Below are positions 46,305 through 57,809 of a stretch of 64,000 nucleotides of DNA, piece by piece. Under the pieces are notes generated by a model. The model saw only the letters and a program-made list of their open reading frames with translations, searched no databases and had not been told where the DNA came from. The stretch lies in assembly GCA_027924645.1 (NCBI GenBank), contig BSBN01000187.1:10868001-10932000 (forward strand), given 5' to 3'. The stretch's first letter is position 1. Every line of letters begins with the position of its first letter. Both the position numbers and the translations under genes were made by a program. The DNA is from Cunninghamia lanceolata. Taxonomy: Eukaryota; Streptophyta; Pinopsida; Cupressales; Cupressaceae.

Positions 46305-47460
46305 CTTAGGCTTGGAAATAATGTTTGAGGAACTATCCATTAACTGGTAATGGAACATCGTCACCTATCAAGTTCTTAAGCCTGAAAGTACTGTCTCCTA
46401 AAATCTCATAAATTTGGAAGGGACCTATCCATAGTTTATCAAACTTACCATGGTCTCCTTTCTTCTCATGGGCTTTATCCCACATCAGGACTAAATCGGA
46501 TATCTTGAAGGCTTTAACTTTGGCTCTTTTGTCAAACCATCATTTAACAACAGCCTAATGTTTGGCAAATTGGTCAATTGCCTAACTTCTTTTCTCTTCC
46601 AGGTGCATCAACTGAAGCAACTTGACTTCTTGGTTATTGTCTATGCCTACGTACTCTTGGGCAAACTACAAGGTAGGAATCTTCAGGTTAACAGGGAGGA
46701 TTAGATCTACCCCATAGACTAAATGATAAGGTGAGTTTCCTAATGTAGCCTTGTTTCTGGTTCTGTCTACCCATAAGACATATTTCAGAAGTGTATTCCA
46801 TTCCCTAGGGTTCTTGTCTACTAACTTCTTTATGATATTCAACAAATTTTTATTGGTGGATTCTGCCAGTCCATTCCCTTGGGGATAATAATTAGATGAG
46901 AGTTTTAGTATGATTCCATAATCAAAGGCCCAACTTGACAATTTGGTCAAAGTAAAAGCAGAACCGTTATCACTTACCAGAGCATAGGGAACCCCATACC
47001 TAGTGACTATGTTACTTTCCAGAAATCTGATGACATCCTCTGCACTACAAGTCTTCCTGCTAGTGGCTTCAGTCCACCTGGTATAATAATCAGTAATTGT
47101 TAGAACATTCCTGTGACCTGAGGATGATGGAGGATTAATAGGTCCTATGAAATCCATGCCCCATTGTACAAATGGGTGCGCTTCCATCACTGGTTACAGA
47201 GGTTGTGCAACATATCTCTCTCTGTTGGTAGCAACCTGACATACATGACAGCATTTAATGTGTTCAGCTGTATCCTTGAAGATTATGGGCCAATAATATC
47301 CTGCTCTGAGGATTGCATGTGTAGTAGCCAAGGATGAGCCATGTGTTGTACCAAACTTGTCATGTAGCTTTGATAAAAATTTATTTGCCTCTGGCTTTTC
47401 TAAGCATCTCAAATATATTCCTTCATAATTTTTCTTGAAAAGTACTCCTGCTTTCATCAT
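46305..47460 (-). pseudogene. Gypsy integrase, copy B
   Basis: The HHCC zinc finger is intact: H at LHDKFG, H at TTHAIL, and HIKCCHVCQV (47460-47194). The core has WGMDFIGPI, LVSDNGSAF and GNGLAESTNKNL, giving D, D and E, then ECN-type WNTLLKYVLWVDRT (47190-46666). The C-terminal module has KAFKISDLVLMWDKAHEKKG and KLWIGPFQIYEIL, the GPF signature. No chromodomain is seen. A TAA (CAA to TAA) separates finger and core, and a few stops occur in the C-terminal part. It integrated element DNA when active. Confidence 0.92.
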
Positions 47461-47592
47461 GTACTTCTGGGATTTTATCTTCAGGGCTCTTCTCTGTGAA
47501 GCCTGCAGTCTTGGTGGACATCTTCCAGTGATTAGGATGTGTCTGATATCTAAATACCATTCTTTATTATCCCTAGCATTGATAACATACTG

Positions 47593-49059
47593 CTAACTTG
47601 TGATGTTTGGATCAATCTTTGATATCATTTGGCTTAAAGCTTGTCCTCTTACCAATTTCATGGGAGTAATCTCAATGTCATATTCTTGTAAAATTGTGAT
47701 CCACTTAGCCCTTTTTTCACTAGGTTCACTCTGCATTAACAACCTCTTCATTGTTGCATCAGGCACTACAACAATCACCTTGCTTCTCAAGATATAATGC
47801 CTAAATTTTTTTATTGCTCTGAGCAGAGCAAGTGCATGCCTTTCAACATCTACATATCTTAATTCAGCATCTTTGAAAGGGTAGCTCATGAAGGCAATTG
47901 GTTTCTCTTCTTTTTCTTTATTTCTCTGAGTTAGCACTACTACAGAAGTATGTTCTAAAGCAAATGAATAGATATAGAAGTCTCTGGTGTAGTTTGGACT
48001 GATAAGGATAGGTGTATCAGAAATAGCTTTCTTTATGTCTTCAAAGGCTGCCTTGGCTTCTAATATCCATTCAATCTTTGCATCCTTCTTTAGCATAACA
48101 TTTAAAGGTCTAACTATTTCTGCAAAGCCAGTGATGAATTTCCTAAAAAAAATTATCTTACCAAAGTAAGATTTGAGCTCTTTCTTGCTTCCTGGAAGCT
48201 GTAATTTCATAATGGACTCCACCCTGTTAGGATCAATGAGAATCCCATTTTCAGTTATTAGGTGGCTCAGCAACTTTCTTGTTGTCACCCCGAATATGCA
48301 TTTCTTGGGGTTTAGAGATATCCCATACTCTTCACATTTTTTTAGTACATTTTTGAGATCTGTTACATGATTTGTTCTTTCTTTAGAGAACACTGTTAGG
48401 TCATCCATGTAGATGACTATGCATTTTCCTATTAAGCCTCTGAAGGCTATGTCCATCACTCGCTGGAATGTTGCTCCAGCATTTATCAGCCCAAATGGCA
48501 TGCATCTATAAGCAAAGATCCCCCACTTTGTGGTGAAGGCAGTTTTCAGTTTGTCAATCTTGTCAACCATTACCTGATTATAACTAGAAAAGCCATCAAG
48601 AAAGGACATCATTTTAGCACCATTTACAATCTGCAGAACTTCATCCAAGGAAGGCAAAGGATAATTAACCTTCTTTGATGCTCTGTTCAGGTTCCTAAAG
48701 TCTACACATAGTCTGATGTCTCCATTCTTCTTTCTCACTGGCACTAGATTAGCCACCCAAGTGGAGTGCCTCGCAAGAAATATAATCCTAGCATTTAATA
48801 GCTTCTTGACTTCTTAAAAAATTATTGGTTCAAGCAAAGCATTGACTGGCCTTTACTTTTGTCTAAAAGGTTTAGCATCTGGCTTGAGAGGTATAGTGTG
48901 AGTTATGATTGATGTGTCATATGTCTTCAGCTCATCATAAGTCCATGCAATGACATGGATGTAATCCTTAAGGGCTTGAGTTATTCCTTCTAACTCTTCT
49001 GGTGTGCAAACTTTACCAATCAAGACATTTCTATTGTCTTCATTTTGTCCAATATTCAC
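47593..49059 (-). pseudogene. Gypsy reverse transcriptase with degenerate native RNase H, copy B
   Basis: The leader reads ITHTIPLKPDAKPFRQK, then RHSTWVANLVPVRKKNGDIR, LCVDFRNLNRASKKVNYPLP, MMSFLDGFSSYNQ, YRCMPFGLINAGATFQ and catalytic IVIYMDDLTVFS near 48405. The connection and native RNase H follow (DFYIYSFALEHTSVVVLTQ, RYVDVERHALALLRAIKKF, and GQALSQMISK at the end). The usual first Asp (TDAS) and last Asp (ADALSR) of RNase H are not there, so this domain looks catalytically dead. That is the state known from Tat/Ogre-type elements that use a second RNase H. 387 codons are uninterrupted; two stops lie upstream. Confidence 0.93.
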
Positions 49060-49293
49060 TTGTGAATACTATCCTCCATCAGCTTTTGGAAGATCCCTCG
49101 GCTTCAACATATTATCCAAGTCAAAGGCTCTTTCTAACTCTATCATCCCTTTTGGAATCCTATTGCTAGGCAACTCCAATATTTCATCTTCCTCCCAAAC
49201 ATGATCTTCTACATTGTTCTCATCTATGATCTGAGCATTAAATATGTCTCTGTTAGAGATGAAATCAAGAATATGTTGATCATCATCAAAAAC

Positions 49294-49836
49294 CTAGAGG
49301 TTAGTAACATTATCAGGTACTGATGGCACTGAAATCAATTCTACTAAAAATCTCTTTAGGCCTGATATGGACAAAGGCTCTAATGTACTGGAAGCTTGTG
49401 CTAAGGCATTTACCCTATGGTTTTGTTCTCTAGGTACGTGGGTGATATTAAATGTATCAAAGTCTTCAATCAAATCCCACACTCTGTGTCTATAATTTGA
49501 CAATTTCTTATAGTTGCAAGAGTAAATTCCTCTTACCTATCTGACAACTAATTCTGAGTCTCCAAAGACATGCAGAATTTTTACCTTCTTCTTAAGAGCA
49601 AACAATATCCCATGAATCAGAGCTTCATACTCTGCCACATTGTTAGTGCAGGGGAACTATAATCTGTAGGCAACTAAGTAGGATTTTCTTGACGGATCAA
49701 TGAGATCAATCCCTACTCCAGCTCCTTGTTTGGACTTGAATCCATCAAATTGAAAGATCCAGGGTTTATCTTTAGCAGGAGGTTTAACTAAACTTTCTCT
49801 TTTCTTTGCAGCTCTGGCAGCTGCTCCACCTGATAT
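49294..49836 (-). pseudogene. Additional (plant/archaeal-type) RNase H domain upstream of RT
   Basis: The minus strand reads KPWIFQFDGFKSKQGAGVGI, TNNVAEYEALIHGILFALKK, VKILHVFGDSELVVR, and HVPREQNHRVNALAQASS. This is an RNase H with catalytic Asp (QFDG), Glu (AEYEA) and Asp (GDSE); the last Asp is Asn here (VNALA for xDALA). It resembles the extra aRNH domain of Tat/Ogre-lineage gypsy elements, but there it normally follows the native RNase H, while here it lies between protease and RT. Two TAG stops interrupt it. It probably supplied the RNase H activity lost from the native domain. Confidence 0.88.
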
Positions 49837-50628
49837 TCATTTTAACTTAGGAATTTTAGTATTCTTAAATTTCATCTTTTCTTTCTTATGGGAAGCTGAT
49901 TTTTCTTCTTTCTTTTCATCATCAGGAGGATGATCTTCTGGATCAGGCACTACATGCTTCTTTAAAATATGTAAACATAGTGAACAAATGGTTTCTGAGT
50001 GGTGTGCCTTATGCAACCTACACCATCCCTCAGTCAATGCACTCTGTGGATGCTTCCCTTGTTCTATCATCCTTTTAATTTCTCCTGATAGAAACTCTTC
50101 AAATCAGGTCAAGTTACTGCCTCTATCTTCATCAGACAATTCATAATCTGACTCCATTAGACAATCACTCCCAGGGGTGATCTTTTCTCTTGTCTTAACA
50201 TTTATCTGGTTATATACTAGAATTTCTTCTATTCTCAGGATATGATCCTCATCCTGATTTTTTACTGCACTTGTGCTTCCTACAGAAGACAAACAAAAAG
50301 CAGTATCATCATCATCACTGGATGCAGAACTTACCTCAGAATATGATGATGATGCTTCACTACATGTCTGCTCCAGCTCCATCATATCTAAGCATGTTTC
50401 GTAAGTTTTCTCTGAATGTGCCTCATCGTGTAATCTGCACCAACCATCGATCAAAATGTCATGAACAGGCATATCTAACAATTGACAACGTTTTACCTGC
50501 TTGGATAGATGCATCTCAAAGTTTCTGAAGTGATCTATTTCATTCTCATTTTCAAAGTTATTATCTGGATCTACAGTTGGTATGTCTTCATGATGATCAT
50601 CATCATGGTGCTGATGAAAGTCAAGCAT
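49837..50628 (-). pseudogene. Region between protease and extra RNase H with two CHHC modules
   Basis: This is a mostly open, acidic stretch (two open blocks, 50628-50104 and 50070-49837). It contains DGWCRLHDEAHSEKTYETC and EGWCRLHKAHHSETICSLC, two copies of W-C-x2-H-x4-H-S-E-x4-C or close to it. The same pattern appears in gag (WCRIHNTNAHAEL). I infer zinc-binding or nucleic-acid-binding modules. A Ser/Asp-rich stretch and a Lys/Glu-rich stretch follow the modules. I cannot name the domain. Confidence 0.6.
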
Positions 50629-50639
50629 CAGGATCTCTT

Positions 50640-51165
50640 CTATCTTGATAGTCTATGGTCTAATGGCATAAACTCCAGGTTCAATGTTTACATACATGAT
50701 CTCATTTGTTTTGTTGTACTCGGTGATCATGTGCTTCATTCTAGGCTCAGCATCTATCATTATCTAGTTAGGTATACCTTTCCAAGGTAACCACAGGTGA
50801 CTAAAGTCAGTAGACATATATCCATTGAGAGTTTTAGACTAGTCTCTGCTGAGTAACATCCCGTATGTATCAGGTATATCCACTACCTAGATATCGATGT
50901 AATATTGGATCCTGGGATTAGATGCTAGTTGCATGTGGATATGCGTTAATTCCCCTATTACACTTACTTCTGTTTTATCTAGTTGTGTCACCTTCTTTAG
51001 GGATTTAGCAGGATGTAGCCCTAAAGCATTGCATATTGATAGGGGCATGACATTTGTAGATGCTCCTGAATCTACCAAACAGTTGTGTAAATTCTTGCTA
51101 AACATCCTTATGGTGAGGAGAAAAGGTGGTGACTCACTTTTGTCCCTGTACAAGGTCATGTGGGA
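50640..51165 (-). pseudogene. Gypsy protease, copy B
   Basis: TLYRDKSESPPFLLTIRMFS, then NCLVDSGASTNVMPLSICNA LGL: a retropepsin with the DSGA active site intact. It is followed by VTQLDKTEVSVIGELTHIHM. The frame is open from 51159 to 50887, then continues with stops to a DAEPR-like segment that matches copy C to its breakpoint. Confidence 0.9.
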
Positions 51166-51189
51166 GGTTTCTGCAGCTTAGACAGTAGC

Positions 51190-52410
51190 TGGCATTTAAT
51201 GTTTGACAGTGTTATCTTTATGAGCATGATCCCTATTGTTAGGCTGACCTGGGGAATGATTATCCTCTCTAGGAGCAGGATCATCTAGTGATTTCATAAA
51301 GGGCTTCTTAATTGCAGGAGTTTTCAACAATTCTGATAGAGACAGGCTGATCTTTACCTTCTTCATCTCATCTGCCAGATATGTGACTAGTTTGTCAGAT
51401 TCATGAGGAAGGCCAACAACTTTTGATACTATATTTTGTGGTGACAAATATTATGCATTTACCTTTGGAAATCCTAGGTTATTACTTGCCTTGGGATCAA
51501 GAGGTGTGTTAAAATTATTCGGAGGCAAGGAACTGGTTAATGGACCAGTAGGTCTGTTGGAGTTACTTCTCAGATTATAATTGTGCTTACCCTGATATTG
51601 CTACTAGTAAGCATGCACTTCTTCATGTCATTGGATGGCTCATTTTCATCTTCAAAAGGGAAGATGTAATTCGACTTAAAAACCATGGTAGATTCCTCAC
51701 TTGCCAGGTTGTAACTCTAGTGGGATGACACAGTCTGCTGATGATGCTGATCAATGTAACTTTCCAATACAAATGCAGCGTCATATCCACAAGGGACAAT
51801 TTCATTTCCTTCCACCTGAGGTGGATTTCCAGAAGTATTAGAAACTTCTATCTAGAAAATGCTAGCAGTAATTCTAAATTGTGGATAGTCTAATTCTGCA
51901 TGAGCATTTGTATTGTGTATTCTACACCAATTAGTGAGGGCTGCTTCAGCAAGATTGACTCTAGTAGTCTGTTTGGTTTCAGTAGGTGGCTGGTTATCTA
52001 AGAGTGATGGCAGTGAGCCATTATTTGGCCTAGAGTTCCATACTCTAGGTTGTCTGGGAGGATTGTTATTATTTCCACCACTATTGTTAAAATTATTAGT
52101 ATTGTACCCCCTATCAGGATAACTAGGCCTATCATTGTTATAGCCTCTATTTTGGTTAGGCTGAGAATAGAAGTTCTGGTTCCTCAAATGAGTGACCTCT
52201 GTAGTTAATTTTCTTAGCTGAGTAGAGATTTCTTTGATTTCTTCTTTCTCCTCTTGAGCTTTAGCCACTACATTTTCAGTTTGAGGCTTGAAGAAAGAGG
52301 ATCCAGTGTTACTGTTCTGATCCACACCCTAAGGTGTTGGTGCTTGTGTAGGATACTGAGGCACTTGGCCATTTCCATTAGGAGGAGGAGGCATGATACT
52401 CATGTGAGGC
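51190..52410 (-). pseudogene. Gypsy gag C-terminal part, copy B
   Basis: It starts where unrelated sequence ends (near 52410) with SIMPPPPNGNG-like text and continues NVVAKAQEEKEEIKEIS, TTEVTHLRNQNFYSQPNQNR, an Asn/Arg-rich stretch, RVWNSRPNNGSLPSLLDNQP and NWCRIHNTNAHAELDYPQF, then the linker to protease (KLVTYLADEMKKVKISLSLS). The whole capsid part present in copy C (30870-31440) is missing, so copy B is 5'-truncated. Confidence 0.85.
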
Positions 52411-55005
52411 CAATTATTTTACCTCCCATATTTTGATCATTATGCTATTCAGTAGATGACACTATCAGACCTTAGTGACTATGTTTCATTATGCAGACTT
52501 GATGTTTTATCTCACTGATTTGATACATGTGATTTGATTCAGTCATATTGGATGATATGTTGCAGTTCGATTTATGGGATTTATATTAGATGTTGATTTG
52601 TTATGAGATTCTAGTTATTTATGTGGTGTGAACTATTCGACATGTGATGGAAAACATAGTTTAATTTGTAGTTATGTATTGATGTTATTTTGATTGCGAG
52701 AAGTTAATTTTAGTTGCTTCGGCTATGACTTTTCGTGACAAGACTGACACTTGATCGAGATGTGCAGGTTTTACGTTCCCTAGCCACGGGAAATCAGAGG
52801 TAGGATTCACACCATGTTATTCCCTATAAAGCCCATCCATTTCCAAGAGCGATAAGGATCACGTGTGTAATTGAATGATGATTTATTGTGCTTGGTTTAA
52901 TTTTAATTATTTCTAGCCTTAGTACCCTTCTTTTTTTCTTATTTTTGATTAATATTAAGTGTTGTAAAATTTTATTTGATTTATGTCACTTGGTATTTTT
53001 ATTACTTTTTTGGGCCATTTAAATGTGGATTTTTAACCCTTTTCATGAATCCTAGGGTCCCAAAAGTTACCCTAGGTGGTCAACCATGAGTCTAGGGTCA
53101 ACTTGGACTACCTAACCCTAGTTTTGACTCACCTTAGGTCACCCTAAACCATGGTTGAGTAAAAGTGACGAATTTGGAAAGAGGGAAGATGGGGGATGGG
53201 CCTTGCCTTGGGAAGAACTCATCTCCCATCCTTAAGTTTTGGGAATCATTCCCAAGGAGGACTTGGGAGGTCTCCAAGAGTCCTCCCCAAACTCCCAAGT
53301 GAGTGGGAGCACCACTCAAGACTCTTATCTTCTTGAGGTGTGAGTGGGAATCCAACTCACCATTTGTCCCCCTCCCACTTGTGTGGAAGCACAAGTGGAT
53401 GAGGTGGAGTGAGAGGAGGACATTTGTCATCCCCTTACCTTCTCACTCTTACAAGTGGCTTTGGAGGAGGGAAGAGATGGTGACAAATGTCACCTTCTCA
53501 TTCTCTCAAGGCCAAGTTGAAGGCCTATATTAGCTCCTCTTGTAGTGGAGTGGGGGTTCTTTTTTTGCTAGTCTTTTTCCTTGCAATTTGGGAGTTCTTG
53601 AAAATTTGAGTTTTCCTTTCTAAGTTGGGATGAGTTAGGGAAGGTTGGAGAAATTTTGAAAGTTCGAAGGCTTGGGAAGGCTTGGAGCTCTTCACCAATT
53701 CTACTTCCATTGTCAGGTCCTTGAAGGTAGGCCTCTTAACTTGCTTCTTACCTTGCTTATTTGATGATTCTTGTTTTAGATTTGGGTTGTGTGTTGTTTG
53801 CATTGTGATGTTTGCATTGTGATGTTGGGTTGGGTGTCATGGTGAGAGCACCTCCAATGGAGGTAATGCTCAACTTGTATGGGTAGGGGAAAGGAACCTC
53901 CTTGAGGTCTCTCCCACAGTATGTGTTTATGCCTTGAGGGCTTATTCTTATTTAAGGAGGAGATATCTAAATGGCAAGAGTGCCATGCAATATGTTTGTG
54001 ATTCTTGTGGATTGTGGTGTTCTAGGATTTTGGCTTGAGGCCAGGAGTTGAGATTTTCTTTCATTTGGAAGCCCTTTTAAGTTGAGGGGTCCATTCTCTA
54101 CCCTCACCAAACTCATTTTTATGAGTTAAGTTATGTGTTATAGCTATGGATTGTTTGTGAGTATAGTGTTTGATTGTTGTTGTGGAATGTTGCCCTGTGT
54201 GAATCCCTACCTCCCTAGCTCAGGGGTGACCCACTTGCAGGTCTACGGTAGGGAGGAGAGCTTTTCCTTGAAGTGGTTGTTTTCTTTTTTTGTTGCCGTG
54301 TTGTGGTGATTATTTGTAGGTTGTTAAGTGGAGAAATGAAGTTGTATTGGAGCTCAAGTTGGTGTTCAAATAGTCTCTTGTGCTAGTTGTTGGAGCCATG
54401 GCCATTGTGACCTTGTTATATTGTATTTATGTAAGAAACTGCCAAGTTATTGTCTTGAAAGTGGCTGTGAATGACTAGCCAATGTAACTATATGTTGTTG
54501 AGTTTATAATAGTTCATTTCCTTTAATAAGTAGTTAGCCTTGTGTAGAGAAATGTATGGAAAAATAAATATAAATACTCTTTCCGCCATTGTTTTCTCAA
54601 ACCGTAACAAAAGCATTGATATAAAGTTACTATTTAGATCTTGACGTGAATGAAAGAAAAATTGCATTCCCTATTTAATTAATGTTGTTGCTTCCTATAT
54701 TGTGAAGTTAGTTGAATTGCAGGAGTGTGGGTTACTTTATTTTTCTGTCAAATATATTTAGAATATCCTGTCATTATAGATGTCAAAAGAAAATATGCAA
54801 TTGTCAAAAGGATGTTGTTCAGACCTTGTTTAGACAAGGGAAGAGGTAAGTGCATTTTCTGTTATTGTTGTAATGAAATTTCTATGAATTAGTTGTTGTC
54901 ACGTAGAGAAATTGAGTTAGGAATTTAAATATAGTTGCAAGTTTTCTCACCCAACTAGAAGCATCAAAAGAACAGATATGCTTTTGTGTAGCTAACTTGT
55001 TTCAA

Positions 55006-55083
<78 letters not shown>

Positions 55084-56545
55084 CTGTATGGCATCATTTC
55101 AAAAAAAATTATTATGTAAATGTTTTTGTATTATTCCTGTCCCTAAATAGAGAGCTAATTTTTCTAGCTTAGAGCAGATAGTTATTTTCAAAAAATTATA
55201 TAAATGTAATTTTTGCAAAGAAAAAAAAAATATACTTGTAGTTATTTTCCTTGAGAATTTAATTTTTTGTTAATCCCTCCCTTCTTGTTGTGTATATGCT
55301 GAGGTAGAAGATAAGATATAGAAATAGATTTTTTTTATGTATATATATATTATATATACACCTATATATATATGAATATGAAAATATATATTCATATATA
55401 TATATATGTATAATATATACATATTTATATAGGCTTTATTTCTGTAATGTAAATTTTACAGTTATGAAATTATAGCAACTGTCAGATATGAACTGAATAT
55501 ATATATATATACAAACCTGAGTTTTACATTGTAAACTGCTGTGAAGAAAAAAATAGAGAATACTGAAATTGAATTTTCTTGTGGAGCACGGATCATGCAA
55601 AGATCTGAGAATTAAAACAAAAAAAAACAAGAGTTTGGGACTATGGGCTGCTGTATACTACAAACTCCCCACCCACAATCTACCCTCTCCACACTATGGG
55701 CACACCTCCCCCCAAACCTTCGACACAATCTGCTGCCGCTGCTCGCCACACCCTAACTCCTAACAAAACCAAAACTTCCCCGCCACTTGTCCTCCATGTA
55801 CCCCCTTTCGTGGCTGCACACCTCCACATCATCCCTCGGCCCTCCTCCGATGGCGGTAGCTCTGTATTACCCTCATCCTTCCTATCACAGCATATTGAAA
55901 ACTTAACCCACACCTTCAGCAATGATTATCAATAAATTTATATTTATTATAAACACACAAAAAAAAGAATGAATGGATATTCTGCAATATTAATCATACT
56001 AAGTTTTACCTCAGTGAGAGGTTGTAGAAGATCCATGGCCTCCAATACTGGTTCTAACCCTAACCTGCTCACAATACATGAGAAAACAAAATAAGAGAAA
56101 TAGGAGAGAATATTAGAAGAGATTAGGGCACACAAAGAGTAAACTTAGAAAATAAAATTAGGGTTGCATATGGGAACTTAGTGTTTTTTTTAGGTTAGGG
56201 CAAAATGATATGAGTTAAGGAAATTAGGGTAGAGAGAAAGCCTTTTTGAAAAAAAAAAATTTAAATAGGTCTTTTTCTTTTATTTGTGAGGATGAGGGAA
56301 TTAACTTAAAATTTTTAATTTTAAGGTCCTTGAGAGGATTATTTTCTTTACTTTATTTTTATATCGGTGGGATTTCTTTTTACCCCTTATTTAAAACATC
56401 TCATCTCTCCTTTATTTTGTTTAACCTTTGAAGGAATAGCTTTATTAATTTTAATTTCTATATTTGAACGTGATACTATTTTGCACTTGATTTAATTATC
56501 GAGTCATTTTATCATTAATTTTTACATTGTTATTTATAATCAATT
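52411..56545. other. Unassigned region, possibly old LTR material
   Basis: No gene is recognised. 53030-54440 is less AT-rich and LTR-like (short palindromic Gly-rich DNA, TATA-like GGCCTATATTAGC at about 53523, CTCAGGGGTGACCC near 54220), but no partner LTR, PBS or pol is seen. 54440-55600 is AT-rich with microsatellites. 55680-55935 is GC-rich and open on both strands (79 and 80 codons) without recognised relatives. 56170-56540 is AT-rich and may belong to the gypsy LTR interrupted by the LINE. Confidence 0.35.
55011..55080. repeat. (TA)n microsatellite
   Basis: An uninterrupted TA run of about 70 bp. Shorter TA-rich palindromic stretches follow at 55340-55425 and 55496-55512. Confidence 0.95.
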
Positions 56546-56799
56546 TTATTATTATTATTATTATTTTTTTTTTAACAAAAAGTGGCAGAACCACTAAAAT
56601 CGATTAATAAAAAGGAAGTTACAAAATGCCAGATTCAGGAGAGGCATATCGGCAGGAAAGAATCAGCAAAGAAAACCTCCGGTTATAGCCTGAATTTAAT
56701 GAGAGTATACATAATCAACTCAAAAACATGAGTCAGTCCAAATGAAAAATATGACTAAAATCTTGCCAGAGAGTTTATAGATTACAAAAAAAAACCCCA

Positions 56800-57441
56800 T
56801 TAATCTGCTATCTCTATAACTTGCAGGGCATGATCCTCGGCATGATCATCATCTTCTACAAGCTGAGGAGGAGGGGGCGGTGGAGGAGGCACATAGTTCA
56901 ACAGAAACGACAAAGCATGAAACACTTCTGAAGCCTTATCTGCCAACTGATTTCCCAATTCAAGCCTATGACAACGAATTGAGTTTCGAAAAGAAATGAC
57001 ACAATTGTTGCAGAGGCCATGAGAGAACGCATTAAAAAGACAATGTAGACCAGGTGTATGAAATAAACACCTGCAATCAAATAAACCTCCCACAGGAGCA
57101 ATACCTTTGTGCAAATCATAATCATTTAAAGCAGAATTAAACAAGTCGACAGAAAAATGATCATTCTGAATAAATGTTAACCCCAAATCCCTTACCCTAT
57201 CTCCAGTTTGCAAGAGATCCATTGCATTGGATAAAAAATGTGAAGCAACCTGAGAAGGATAGATAGCAACTAGAGAGTGAAGAGCTAGTAAGCTATAGAC
57301 CTGGATAATAGCTGTGCCCACAGATGCCTCATAGACTTTAAAAACTTCCTGCAATGAGTTAGGATTTAAACAGCCAAGAAGGGGACGTTCCCAATTCTGG
57401 ATAGGCCAAGAAATTCTAGTATTCCGGCGAATAGAACCCAT
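56800..57441 (-). CDS. Unknown 213-codon ORF downstream of LINE ORF2
   Basis: An intact frame, MGSIRRNTRISWPIQNW to a stop, between the RNase H stop and the poly(A) tail, on the LINE coding strand and about 370 bp after ORF2. A Cys/His-rich stretch (DCRCLFHTPGLHCLFNAF, GLCNNC, RCHRLELGNQLADKASEVF) occupies about residues 120-180, followed by a run of eight Pro and an acidic end (VEDDDHAEDHALQVIEIAD). I do not recognise it. It could be a third LINE ORF or a transduced 3' flank. It has no stops, while ORF2 has three, which is notable but may be chance. Confidence 0.5.
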   Translation of the reverse strand: MGSIRRNTRISWPIQNWERPLLGCLNPNSLQEVFKVYEASVGTAIIQVYSLLALHSLVAIYPSQVASHFLSNAMDLLQTGDRVRDLGLTFIQNDHFSVDLFNSALNDYDLHKGIAPVGGLFDCRCLFHTPGLHCLFNAFSHGLCNNCVISFRNSIRCHRLELGNQLADKASEVFHALSFLLNYVPPPPPPPPQLVEDDDHAEDHALQVIEIAD

Positions 57442-57809
57442 ACTAACTGCTAAACACTGTCGTGAAACAGAAAATAGGAAACACTAACAGCTGCTGAAAT
57501 AGGGATCAAAGCATATTACCAAGTAAAATAGGAAACGAGATATAGTAACAACTGCTATAGAAAAAAACAAGCAAAATACCAAGTTAAATGAATGGAAAGG
57601 ATGCTTCGTATAACTCATAAATGATAGAAATTAGTGAAATGCCAATTCCCTTGTGCGAGTTCTGCCAGCCATCATGAGGAGTAAGCATCAAGGTACAATC
57701 CGACCACCGAAACAAAGTATACAACACTTTAAAAAATGTCAGCTTAACATCAGAAAATAATACTAAAAAATAGATTAAAATCTAAATAGAAGTACCAAAT
57801 TATCATAAC

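Larger units (their letters stand above)
33224..52410 (-). mobile_element. Giant Ty3/gypsy element, copy B, lacking its 5' end
   Basis: Minus-strand order: gag (from 52410), protease, CHHC region, extra RNase H, RT, native RNase H, integrase, spacer, intron, unknown ORF, PPT, LTR. Without the nested 5.5-kb element the preserved part is about 13.6 kb. Adding the missing LTR and gag start, using copy C as guide, suggests about 16 kb. It inserted into copy C at 33223/33224. Its 5' end is replaced by unrelated sequence near 52410. Confidence 0.82.

Noticed and set aside
55680..55935. GC-rich block with open frames on both strands
   Set aside because: No recognised domain; openness on both strands follows from composition.
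55990..56080. Possible minus-strand exon (LGLEPVLEAMDLLQPLTE) with AG/GT borders
   Set aside because: Too short and unsupported by any neighbouring exon or recognised protein.
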